A DNA stretch of 64,000 bases from Opisthocomus hoazin (lineage: Eukaryota; Chordata; Aves; Opisthocomiformes; Opisthocomidae). The stretch spans positions 5,828,001 through 5,892,000 of the forward strand of contig NC_134440.1 in NCBI RefSeq assembly GCF_030867145.1, read 5' to 3'. Positions 24,501 to 35,500 of the stretch are shown here, in pieces. The notes under the pieces were generated by a model. It searched no databases, was not told the origin of the DNA, and saw only the letters and a program-made list of their open reading frames with translations. The translations under genes and the position numbers were made by a program. The number at the start of each line of letters is the position of its first letter. Positions within the stretch are counted from its first letter, which is position 1.

Positions 24501-24780
24501 AAGATGAAGAATGCGAGCTCTCTGCAGCAGCCAGCCTGTGCCTCACCAACAAACCAGCCTCTATCAGGAAGAAGTGTGCTGTCAGGACACCAGCGTTTCT
24601 AACCACAGTTTGGGTGATTTGACACACACAAGTCGAAAGCACCATGGCCCCAATCTGCATTTATCCTGGGCCTTGTCAAGGCACTTACCCTATCGCTCTT
24701 GTCTTGGGAGGGATGCCTCTGTCTTCAATGGCATCTTCCTCCACCTTAGTCTTCTGCGACAGCATTTTAAATACCTGCAA

Positions 24781-24892
24781 ATCATAGAATCACAGAATGG
24801 TTTGGGTTGGAAGGGACCTTATAGATCATCTAGTCCCAACGCCCCCTGCCATGGGCGGGGACACCTTCCACAAGATCAGGCTGCTCAAATGG
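24781..24892 (-). mobile_element. CR1 LINE 3'-end fragment
   Basis: The plus strand begins ATCATAGAATCACAGAATGG, then TTTGGGTTGGAAGGGACCTT, GATCATCTAGTCCCAAC and CCATGGGCGGGGACACCTTC. This is the reverse complement of the canonical avian CR1 3' UTR, so the element points leftward and is truncated to about 110 bp. It is followed 30 bp on by a second CR1 fragment of another subfamily in the same orientation. Confidence 0.92.
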
Positions 24893-24920
24893 CAAGGCAG
24901 GATAGAAACATGAAGGCACC

Positions 24921-25055
24921 ATCGAATCCTTTAGGTTGGAAAAGACCCTTAAATCATTGAGTCCAACCGTGAACCTAACACTGCCATGTCCACCACTAAA
25001 CCATTCCCCTAAGTGCCACATCTACAAGTCTGTTAAATGCCTCCAGGAGTGTGTC
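24921..25055 (-). mobile_element. CR1 LINE 3'-end fragment, second subfamily
   Basis: The plus strand reads GAATCCTTTAGGTTGGAAAA, then GAGTCCAACCGTGAACCTAA and CCACTAAACCATTCCCCTAA. This is the CR1 type that also left the remnant at 5,971, about 135 bp long and in minus orientation. No reverse-transcriptase coding sequence is present. Confidence 0.9.
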
Positions 25056-27539
25056 TACGCTCAGGAAAAGGTGACTTATATTGCAGCAGTCATCAAGCTG
25101 TAACGTCCCAGGCACAGACAAGGTGCTGCTGTCCTACTGTAAGTGAGCCAAGCAGACCATTAAGTTTTATCGAAGTCATGCAGGTATCCGCATTTTCAAC
25201 TCGCTGCAATACCTGACTATCCTTACCATAAAATTTACCAACAGGAACAAATGGATTCTGTGAAGATTTTGGTCCTCCCTTCAAGGTCGAGCCTGTGTTA
25301 TCAACAGAGCTCAGCTTAACCTGCAGCCATCTCTCCCTCTCACAATCTTGCATCACAAGCACAATTTAAAGGTAATGTGAAACTTTGACTCTGAAGAGGG
25401 ACTCTATAATGCAAAAGTATCTTCAAAGGGGAAGGGTTTTTAGCATTTCTTGAATATTCTGTATTCGCCTGGTATCTTCTGGAAGCTTGGTCTACAGTCA
25501 GACTCTGTGACCAAGAACTCTTCCCCAGCTCTCATATTTCATGACCTGCCTTTTCTAAGGGCAGCAGATGTGACAGTTCTTCAAACCTGTGTCAAACTAA
25601 AATTGTAACTTTACATTAGTATTTGGCAACTTATTTTACTTGGACAACCTGTATTAACACTCTAATGTGGGCTGGCTGACCATTTAGACAATGCATTTCA
25701 AGATTAGGTCTGCTTTACAGAGCCAAACACCAGGGCACCATGCTTGTTTATCTGCTCTTTTACTGTAAAATACGCAGCTTTGCCTCGGGTGTTGATCTTG
25801 GCAGGAGGCATTGCCACAGGGCACGGCTCCTTCTGCAGCGCTGTGTTGATTGGCATCGGGTGAGAAACTGGCCTTTATTCCCTCTGAAGTCCCAGAGACT
25901 GAAAATATCTATGCAGACAGTAGATATTATTATACTTCTCTTCACTTGCCTCTCTCCTCCCTGCAGCCAACGAATGCAGGCCTAAGACATGTCTTTAATG
26001 CTTTCTGTTTTCCTTTTTTTCCTTTCCCACATGCCACTGTACATGACTCATGCTGGCTGCAATTTTCATGGCATGAAAATTCAATAAGATCAAGGCGAGT
26101 GGAACAACTGACACCTGCAAAGATTTTCCAGTCTTTCCCAGCCTAGCCAGCCATTGCTAAAATTCACCCCAGGCAAGCGATTCCGTACTGCGTGAATATT
26201 CCCAGGAGCTGCTTGGGCCACCCTGCTCTTGGTGCCTCGGAAAGTGAGAACCCTGGGACTCCACTTGAGTTAATTGCTAGTAAATACAGAGCCAGCGATA
26301 CTTGACAAAGGGTGCAGTCACTCTGGTGCATTTGCTAGTTCAAACTTCACCACTCTGTGTTTGTTTACAAAGGGCTGAGCTGGGCTATTACCAGTCAGTA
26401 ACAGTGGTTCCTATAGTTACACCAAGGTATAAGCTGATCCCTTGCAGGCAGTGAGAACGGTCCCTCTCCTCCCTGTGGCACAGTTCCCTGAGGACCACCT
26501 GCACTTATCTCCGCTTTTATCTGATCCTTCACCAGTAACGTGGTCCCCTTTGGTCCCAGAACCAATGGGAGTTTTGCAAACACGGTGGCATCTACCTTTG
26601 TACTGATGCAACCGCAGTTTGATAGACAAGGACACTGTCGCTGAAAATAGCACCGGTTACTCCTGCCACTTCAGTTAACCTTCGGGCTGTGTCACTGAGT
26701 CTCTTCGTGGTTCGCTGAGAATTACGCGTCCCTTGTCCGCACAGCAGGCACTGGCTAATGCCCAAGGCATGACTGGAGTGAGAGGGTTAGCCGTCTGCTA
26801 AGTTTACAGATCTCCCCGACTTTCAGATGCCGTTTGTATCCTTGCTCTTCAGAATAAATTTGCCATCTGTATCGAAACGGAGCCACACAAGGGCTTTGGA
26901 CAGGCTGCAGAGAGGAGGAGATGAGACAGCTGGGGGCAGGGAGGGGACGGCAGCGGAGCTGCAAGGGCAGGCTCAGACTGCAGGAGGTGGCAAGCAGCCG
27001 ACAACGCAAGAACCTCCGGGTGCCCGGACCCGCGGGCGGCAGGGTGCAGGGCCCCTGGGGCTGACTTGGCAGTCACCATCTCGCCATCCCATTTCGCAGC
27101 TGCAATATCCTCGGTGCTGTTCTGTCCTCTGGACCTGCCGCTGCTCCAGCTGTGGCCCTGACCTTCTGCCAGGAGCTGCTCTCATGAGATCTTACGTTTG
27201 CTCATCGACTAAATGGCGTGAACCGTGCCCTCCCCGCCGTGTGTGAGCGGGGAATATCACTGCATGGCAGGGAGGGAGAGATTTTGCAGGAAAAAAACAA
27301 TGTTTAGGAATTCTTAGTCTGCGCTAGCGAAACAGCAGCCGTAATTCATGTGGCGGATACAGCTGTTTTGCTAACGGGGTAAACAGAATTCTGCCTTTTC
27401 TGCCACTTTTATCAGCTAGAAACAACCGAGAACAATGAGACGATCCACCTGAGCATAACCTTAAAAAGAAAAACAAATTAAAAGTGTGCCATTGAACTTG
27501 AATTTAAATAAGCAAGACCGAGGGAGGGCAGGAGCTGGC

Positions 27540-28900
27540 ACCGGACCGCAGGTTCTGCCCCAGCTCTGGTGACGGCGCGGACCCGGCCTCCCCCCTCCGC
27601 CCGGGCCGCTGGCTCGGGGGCAGCCCCCCCTCCCGTCCTCCGCAGCCCCTCAGCTGTGCGCAGCCACCGCGCTGCGGCTCCTCCTCCTGCCCTCGCGGCT
27701 CGCGGCCGGGCAGAGCAGGCCCCGCCGCCTCACGGCGCGGCTGCTCGTCGGATCGCAGGCCGCAGCCGGCTCTCACCGGTGTCGGGGCGGCTGCAAGGCG
27801 ACGGGCGGCTCCCCCCGAGGCCTCCCGGGCGCTGCCTTCAGCCCGCGGCGGCTGCGCGATGCTCGGGGGGGGCCGCGGTGCTCGACCCCGGGGCTGGCGG
27901 TCGCTGCTCGGCAGCGGGGCGGCGTGGCCCAGCGGGACAACGACCGAGAGTGACCTCGGTCGGGGGAGGGGCGGGACCTCGCCGCCTTCCGACACTGCCT
28001 CGCCCAATGGCGCGGCCGCGCGGGTCTTTCGAGCGAGGGACGGAGGCGGGGCGAAGGGGAGGCCCCGCCCCTCCGGCCGCGAGCGCTCTAAAGGGCCGCC
28101 GGCGTGGCGGCGCGCGGCAGCTGCTGTCGCGCCGTGTGGGGGTCGCCGCGCGCCCGCCGGCTCCTGAGGTAACGGCGCGCGGGGGCGGCGCACGCGTGAA
28201 GTCCCGCCTTCCCCTCGCGGTCGGCTGCGCGTGGCGGCGGGGGGGGGGGCGGTTTCTGCCTCTGACGGCACAAGGCGACGCAGCGCGGGAAACCCGCCGG
28301 CCCCCACGCGTGCCGTGACAGGCCCCCTCCCCCCCCCGCAGTGATAGGGGAGAGGGGCCTGGGGGGCGGCCACGTCCCGCGTGGGAGGCTGCCCCGCCGG
28401 GGGGGGGGGGCGGTTTGCTCTTTCCCTGCGAGCCGGGCCGGCTTCTCCTGGCAGCCCGTCCACCAGTGGGGTGGCGTTGGCCCACGGAGCCGACATAAAC
28501 AGCGGTTTGGGGTAAATAACCCCCCCAGCGCGTGGGGCCGGCCTGTCCCCACGGGAGGCTGTGGGGTGGGGGTGGGGGAGGCCCGGCCCCGTGGGCGCCT
28601 GCCACCCATCCTGCCCCGCTCACGGTGATGGGACCGGAGCCCTCAGGGGTGATGCCATGGAGAGGAGAACCCGGCGTGGTGTGGGAGACGGCAGGCCCAC
28701 GGGTGACGAGTGGCTGAGGAGGTGTCCCTGCGCTCCCTGCCCTGTGAGGGGGTTCCCCGCTGCCAGCGTTGGTGAAGCGAAGGTGAGGAACCTTCTGGCA
28801 GCTGAGGCTGGAGGAGCCCAAACCGCCCTCGTGGTGCCTCACGTCATGGGGGGATTCACCCAGAGCCCCGTGCTGGCCTGGAGCAGCCGTCGGCATGAAA
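27540..28900 (+). promoter_or_regulatory. ACSBG2: CpG-island promoter of ACSBG2
   Basis: A second island, densest at 27,580-28,600, precedes the ACSBG2 coding exons by about 4 kb. It has GC boxes (GGGGAGGGGCGGG near 27,964) and a CCAAT box (28,004-28,008, within CCCAATGGCGCGG), and ends in a clear plus-strand 5' splice site (CTCCTGAG/GTAACG, 28,168/28,169). It is the only promoter-like region between RFX2 and the first ACSBG2 coding exon, so I assign it to ACSBG2. A minus-strand transcript from the same island cannot be excluded. Confidence 0.65.
28085..28168 (+). other. ACSBG2: Candidate ACSBG2 non-coding exon 1 (left edge approximate)
   Basis: The exon would end at GGCTCCTGAG before GTAACG. 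It contains no ATG in a useful context, so it would be wholly 5'UTR and splice to the acceptor at 32,443/32,444. The start is estimated from the CCAAT box about 80 bp upstream. Confidence 0.5.
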
Positions 28901-30017
28901 CCCGGAGCTGGCCAGTGACCCCAACCACGGCCTGTGCGTGCCGCTGCCTCCAGCCCTGCTCAGGGTCCCACTGACAGCTCCGTTCAGCCCCAGCTCAGCT
29001 CTGACGGTGCCGGGCTCAGGCGTCTGCCTGTGGCCGTGGCAGCTGTCGGAGGTCCTTGGCGTGGCGGTGTCCAGGCAGGGGTTGGGGTTGTTTCCTCATG
29101 TTCTCTCCAGCGTCAGCGGCCGTCAGGTGGTTTCCCAGCACGGCCCGTGGTCAGTGGCGCTGCCCGGGAGGAAACCTTTAGTGCTTGGGAAGCTTTCGTC
29201 ACTGCTGTTTTAAAAATGGAATTTATCTAATAGAGGAAGAGTGGGTTGCTCAGCTTCTGTTTCCTCACTCAGTAAATCTTTAAAGAAAACAAAGGAACAA
29301 AAAGGCCAAGTTTCAGTTTTGGTGGAAATGTGGAAAGGCAGCGAGGCGATCTCCTGAAGCTGATCAGCATGGTGATAGCTGGGCTGGGTCGAACATGGGG
29401 TCTTCACCAGAAAAAGGAGAAGAAACCAGCAGCGGGAAGCAAGGTGGGCCGCGCTGGAGAACGCCAAGCTGACTCACAAACATGTGCACTAGTTTGGATT
29501 TGATCTGATGTTTTTTTGAAGCCCTGTGTGTGTTTTAAGTAGAGGCGTGTCCAGAGCCGGTTATAAACGGGACTTCCACTCCTGCCCCACTGACTGTCAC
29601 GAGTTTGCACGTAGTGAGGCTGCTGCTCTGTTTTGTCAGCGAAGCTCCGCAGCGGTTTCAGTGAAGTCGTTCACCAACTCCCGTTTCTAGGACACCGTGC
29701 TGCCTCGAAGCAGAAGTTCCCTTTGTATTTAAATGAAGCTGTCACACAGGCTTAGTTGAAGGGGAGGTTTCTCTCAGCAGGTGTTTGTTTGGGTGCGTGT
29801 CCTGCATGTGCATCGCAGTCTGGTACCTCCTCTGGCAGCGGCGCGGGGCCGGAGAGGAGCATTTGTGATCCCATTCACCCCAGTAAGCTCCTGGGAGTGT
29901 CAGCCTGGTGCTGGTGAGTGCGCGTGTTTTCCAGTGTGCCGTGTGCCACAGCCGTGCTCGTAGCTGAGGGCTAGAGGAGGAGCAGGCTCACTGCAGTGCT
30001 GAGCAGAGCCAGTGAGA

Positions 30018-30033
30018 CTATATATATATATAT
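30018..30033 (+). repeat. (TA)n microsatellite
   Basis: A short pure TA run in ACSBG2 intron 1. Confidence 0.85.
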
Positions 30034-31063
30034 CAACAAAGATTTGTTTCTGACCTCAATTTGTTGTATAAAATGCATGACTGACTGGGGATTCCTATGG
30101 CCCGCGTTCACACGGAAACTTGCACAACCAGGCTGCGCTTCAGCTTTCTGCTCGCGCGCTGCTGTTTCATGGCGTAAGCGTCCCTGGGCGCTCCAGAAGT
30201 TCTGTTGCTGCTCTCCAGGCGTTGAGGGCTGTCTGGCGTTAGCACCCAGATTCCCCTGGCAGAGCCCATCCCGCTGCGTGTGCTGGGGACAGGGATGTGC
30301 TGGTGTGTGCAGCCCCGTGTCCTTGGTCTTTGTGCCATACCTGGGGTACCCACGCTTGGGCACCAGGTGCCCATCAGCAGGAGACCCTGTGGTCAGGGGG
30401 TCTCGCTGAAGAGCACGTGCATGGAGCAGCGAGGGCAGAATGCAGTTACGGTCTCTACCATGAGGCACTTTTTCCTCTCGAACAACTGGGGGCGAGGCAC
30501 AAACCCGCAGCCCACCAGCCGAAACGCCCGTCTGGGAGGCGAGACTTCTGCTTTTCTTTGCCCGACGTGTTTCCAACCAACCTCCGCCACCCAAGAGCTT
30601 GCCCGGCTGTGCTGCGACATAGCTGGCATGAGGGCACCTCCACCCTTTTCTTTCTCTTGAAACTTTCTTGCTGCATTAAAGAGCAGATGGCAAGAGAAAG
30701 GCTAGAATTAGCACAGAGAGAAAAGCTCCCTTCAGCGGCACGGGGGAGCCTTGAACTCCCTGTTGTGGGGTGCTGGGAGGGAAGGTGGGTACAGTAGTGC
30801 AAAAGGGGGTCGAGCCCAGTGACAGCTTCTATGTTATGTTCCTCCTTGCCTTGCACCGAGGTATCTGCTTGAGCAAGAGAGGTGGTGGTGGCACCTCCGG
30901 CAGGCCCCGCGCAGCCTGGTAGCCGGCATGCTCTTCCAGACGTGGGTCTGAGTTTCTCCAGGCTGAGGAGGGGACTAAACCCAGGTTCCGCACGTCCGGG
31001 TGGCTGCTGCTTGCACTGTGCTGCTCTGTACAGGTGACATCCCTTTTCTCACAGCTGTGTCAT

Positions 31064-31110
31064 TAAAAAAAAAAAAAAAAAGAAAACCCAAAAAAAACCC
31101 CACCAAAAAA
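31064..31110 (+). repeat. A-rich tract
   Basis: Eighteen A followed by interrupted A/C blocks. No retroposed gene body is recognisable upstream of it, so I read it as a simple repeat and not as a processed-pseudogene tail. Confidence 0.7.
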
Positions 31111-32448
31111 ACAATAAACCACTGGTTTTGCCTAGAATGGGGCAATGGGTGACATCTGCCAGTTATCTCGGAGCTGCAGAGATGGGATTTTTGGAGACGC
31201 CCCTCATGAACTGAACTATTTTGCGCTGTGAATTGTCGGCTGTAGCAGAGCGTGGCGTGAGCAGCAACGTGTCCTTGCGCGGAGGAGGAGGAGGAAGCGG
31301 AAGGGGTGATGGATGTGCTTTGCTGGGCTGGAGGCAGGTCTGCCTGCTGCGAATTGCAGCTGGCCGCGGCTTTCCCCACCCGTCAGAGGCAGGAGGCTGC
31401 AGCTCGGCTGTCGCGGAGTCGTTCGATCAAAGGGCTCTTTCCTTTTGCCCCTGTCTGTCTGTCCTGTTCAGACAAGCGCGCTCGTCACGTTGCCAGCTTT
31501 AAACTGCGTCTGGTACAAAACAGGATGCTAACATCCACTCTTTAAACAGATCAGGGGCAATGAGACTCATCTCCAATCAGTTAGACATTCCTTGAAACGA
31601 TTAAAGCGCACCCTGGCAAGTCAAAAGCATCAAAGGCTTTTGACGGATGTAAACCTTAAAACCAGCGTTGGTTTCAGCGTTAGCAAACACTTTGTTTAGA
31701 TGATGAAATCCCCCAAGGACAAAGTACTGAAAGCGGTGTAGGAGCCGCCGAAAACACAACGGCTGCAGAAGCGCCGATTTTTACGGGAACAGGTTAAATC
31801 CCCGGGGTGTTGCAGGGCTGTGTCCCCTGTGGGGGACCCCAAAGCCCCGTGGTGCCCAAGGCTGGGGGGGCAGGCGCGGGGCCAGGGCTTCCTTAAGAGG
31901 CGGCAGTGTGGGGTGACAAGCCGCTTCCAATTGCGAGGCAGGCAGCACATGACATAAGATGCTCCAGATCTGCCTCCTGGGCGCTAGTTTAAAAATAAAG
32001 GATATTACACGTCGGCGCTGGTCCGGAGCGGCTGCGGGAGGAGAGGCTGCACAAAGGCGGAGGCGATGCGTTGTAAGGCTGGACCTGGAACCCTGCGGTG
32101 ACTGGGCTGGGGGGGGCTGAAAGCCGAGGGGGAACGTTTGGGGCAAAGGGAGGGTAAAATTTCAATTGTCAGGCTCGCGGTGCTCTTTCAAAGCTGTGAT
32201 TGTCACGCTTGTTTTGGGTGTGGGAACGGATCTGTCGTCTACTGCCGATCAGGTTTTTGGAATGAACTCAGTGCGATGCGGAGCGCTCTGCGTCCGCTGG
32301 TAGAATTTACCGTATTTCAGGCAAATAGAGCCGCTCGAGTCATGCCTGCTTTGGGACCGCCTCGGTCAGATGGCTACATCAATGGAAGCCAATTTCACTG
32401 TAGCGGTTGATTGTATTTTAATTTTTAAAACCTGTTTTTACAGGGACA

Positions 32449-32573
32449 ATGCTGTGTGAGTCAGATGCACGTATGGCGCTTGCGGAACCAGTCCCCACGG
32501 CTTATTTTAATTCGGCTCCTCAGGGGAACGGTGAGGTCTCGCTGGATGATGTACTGCTCGACTCTTCAACTAG
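32449..32573 (+). CDS. ACSBG2: ACSBG2 coding exon 1
   Basis: The exon opens at 32,444 after TTTTTACAG; translation starts [20 protein letters not shown] and ends ...LLDSST plus two bases (AG), before donor GTTTGT. This N-terminal leader is acidic and low in homology, with no signal peptide or membrane segment. It was identified from splice signals and phase (2 nt carried to the next exon), since it is shorter than typical ORF thresholds. Confidence 0.85.
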
Positions 32574-35500
32574 GTTTGTCCAATTTAAGATTTTATTTTC
32601 TCTGTGGTGACTCGTATACATAGGATATGGTTTGTATTCTGTCACGTTTACTTGGATTAAGTAAGAGGTTTTTGGAAGAAGTGTCAGACATTTGTTACTA
32701 CTTCCAAAATCCAAAAGCTGAATCTACAATTTTGCCCTCTCAGAAGAAGAGGACCAGAATTAAATTTGTTGTACATAGCTACCACATGGAGTACAGAGCT
32801 TGAAGCAGTGTGTATTTAATATAAACTTAAAGCTTGGGAAAGGTAGCATATTCTGCATAGTCAGAAAGATCATGTCTTATAGAGGAACTTGGCCTAATTG
32901 TTAACCTGTGTAATTGGGAGGGCACTCATCACCTGCTTAGAATACCTAGCAAGTACCACATGGTTTGCAAAGTGTTGCTGTGCTGTAACCAGAGAGGCGT
33001 GCCTCTGAAGGGGATGATCAGTGTGCAGTACCTATGCTGATTTTTACTAAACTCCTGTTAGTCTGAAATCTAAGCAGCCTCTTCCTAAAGAGCAGATTAG
33101 TAGTGAAGGGTCTGTATCTCGCCACAGGGTCATGGGATATAGCTGACAGGCTTCCAAAAAAACCTCTTTACCAGCTTTTTTTTCAGGCTGCGTTTGAATT
33201 ACATGTAGTAAGGGGGAGAAAAAGATGACTTCATTCACTGTAAGGGAAAAAGCTGGGGCTTTTTTGCTCTTAGTGCTGGGTAATTTGCATGCTTTGATCA
33301 TAAAAGCTGGTGGAGAAATGGTGCGGAACTGTTGCAACCGAGGATTAATTTGTGCTGAAAAATGCTCTCAATAATGAGAAGGAAATGCGTAGTAGGGAAC
33401 AACCTGTAATCCCTTTGGGGGAAATAAAGAAAAAAAAAAAATTTTATATACTTCCCTCTGGTTTCTAGTTTGCAGATTAAGAGAAGCAGTTCTGCTTTTG
33501 GGCAGTACATGGGAGGAGCCATGTTGATAAATCTGCTCTGTGCCTTAAACCTTATCGTATGCCCAAAGCAATAATAGTTGACTGTCCCCTAGAAATTCAG
33601 AGAAACAGTAAAACAGAGGGAAGCAATTTACCCCTTACACTGAATTCCCACAGTGCCTTGTGCTGTTTGTCCTCTCTTTGGCCTAGTAGAAAGGGAAGAA
33701 AGAGCAGGGCTGGGTGGGACCCCTGGCTGAGGGGTCTGATGGGGCCGGAGGAGCTCCTGCCTGTGTGCAGGGGCGGTCCGATCATGACAGGCAGATATTC
33801 TGGGGGTTCTTTTTTCCTTTCAAAGCTGCCCCTGCAGAGCGGCTGGGGCCATTGTGATGTCAGGGCCCTGCAGCCCTTGTAGAAGACCTGGGAGCTAGTG
33901 CTGGAGAGAAACCTTACACCAAGCACTGCCATGGGGAAGAGTAAACACCAAGCACTGGCGTAAGGAAACAAACACCATCATGGCCGGGAGTGAAGGGCCC
34001 TGGGAGCGCTGTTTGGCAAGGCAAGGTGGAAACTTTGGTTCTCTGGCATATAATCTTGGGTCGACTAAAACTTGGACCTTCGCGCTATGCCGATGGTCCA
34101 AGCAGGGTATTGCCCAGGGTAGGGGAACAAGCATCGTCTGCCTCTAGGTTGGAGGGTGGGATGTCCTAGGGAGCGGAGCACCGGGACTCGAATACCAGAT
34201 CTCACAGGGTCTGGCTTCCAACTTGTGGTCTGAAGGGGAACATGCGACTTGATTATTGCTTATCCTCATCACTTAATGACTGTGAGAAAGTCTCTCTTGG
34301 GAAGGGATGGAGGAAGAACAGTGTTGCACACGCTGGGAGGTGGCTTTTTGCCAGATCTTGCGAGGTTGAACGTAAAAGGGGCAACGTTCAGCTGGCACCG
34401 CAGGACGAGGTCCTGGTGAGGAGCATGGCTGAAGCACACGGGGGGATGCGCCTGTTGCCATTTCTTCACAAACATCTGGTGGGAGCCCCATGCACTAGCT
34501 TTATTAGGAATACCTAAGAATAAGATTTCCTGATAAATCAGTTTCCTGCTCTTCAGCTGGCCTGGCTTTCGGTAGGAGATCCTGGAGGGTTTCCCTGCAG
34601 GGAGGCCGGTCAGGGCGATTGCTGTGCTGCCTGGGAGAGCGGCCGCTGGGGCTTCCCCTTGCTTGGACTCATATTGCAGACAGGAGATAAGCACCAGATC
34701 CGTGTGCCCCTGCCTGCCCCCTTCCTCCTCACTGCTGGAGACGCTTCGTTTCGGGCAGCTAGAGCGGACCTCTGGTATTAAATTATCACTGTTTTCTGGA
34801 CAATGTGTTTATGGATTCTTCTGCAGCTTATCTGAAACACTAGCTACGATTAGGACAACATGGGTGTGTTTAAAAGCAGTGCAGACAAAGCTCGCACAGT
34901 CTCTGAGAGGGAACCTGTTTGGTTGCCATAGCCGTGCAGGCTAGTAAAATTAATAAAGTCACTTGCAGAACATCAGGAACCACTCTGACATCCAAGGACT
35001 AATAGAATTAAGTGATGGAGTGAGGATGCCTAAGGCGTTCTTCAGCCTGTCCAGGACTAATTGCTTTTGCCTTGCAGAACTGCTGAGGTCCACAGCATTG
35101 AGAGGGTTGAAGATACGAAGACACAGGGATGTCAGAGAGACACACTTGGTTTCAAAGGTAAGTGGAAAGAGTTTTTAGGCACTGTGGTGTGCATAACATT
35201 GTTATTGAAATGAGAGAGGAATTTATCAAACCATAACAGTGGAAGAAGAAGCAGCTCAAATTGCAGGATGGTCTGTCCAGAGGCCTTTTGAACTTAGACT
35301 TCGAAGCATAGGTGTGCTTGAAGGAGTACAATAGGTAGTGTCACTGCCGCGTGCTTATCTACCAGGTGGTAGTGTACTGCTTTCGGTCCTCCTTAAAAAA
35401 CAAAACTCAAAAAACCCCGCAGCGTGTATGATTGTTGCAGGAAGCTGCCACCTTACCAGTACAAGAGCTTTAGGGCAGCCAAGCAGGGGGATGTAAATGG

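Larger units (their letters stand above)
16700..27540. other. Intergenic region between RFX2 and ACSBG2
   Basis: I found no protein-coding exon with credible splice sites and homology. The stretch holds two tandem CR1 fragments (24,781-25,055), a small inverted repeat near 21,517-21,549, and many short chance ORFs. A possible divergent non-coding transcript could start in the island at about 16,600 and use the donor CGCAG/GTAACG at 16,692/16,693, but nothing further supports it. Confidence 0.6.
28169..32443 (+). other. ACSBG2: ACSBG2 intron 1
   Basis: It runs from the donor in the CpG island to the TTTTTACAG acceptor before the first coding exon. Contents are the rest of the island, a (TA)n run at 30,018-30,033 and an A-rich tract at 31,064-31,110. 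Additional 5'UTR exons could hide here, but I see none with strong sites. Confidence 0.5.

Noticed and set aside
27910-27960. Possible X-box (GTGGCC ... GGGACAAC) in the ACSBG2 promoter
   Set aside because: The half-sites deviate at several positions and the spacing is too wide; no better than expected in GC-rich DNA.
27504-28896. Long minus-strand ORFs of about 330-350 codons in the second CpG island
   Set aside because: Proline/arginine/glycine-rich translations in several frames at once are the usual result of stop-poor GC-rich DNA. There are no domains or splice logic.
31064-31110. A-rich tract considered as the tail of a processed pseudogene
   Set aside because: No gene-like sequence or target-site duplication was seen next to it.
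34176-34200. tRNA gene suggested by a B-box-like sequence
   Set aside because: The arms around the TTCGAGT loop do not pair and no A-box or acceptor stem was found; a SINE relic is more likely.
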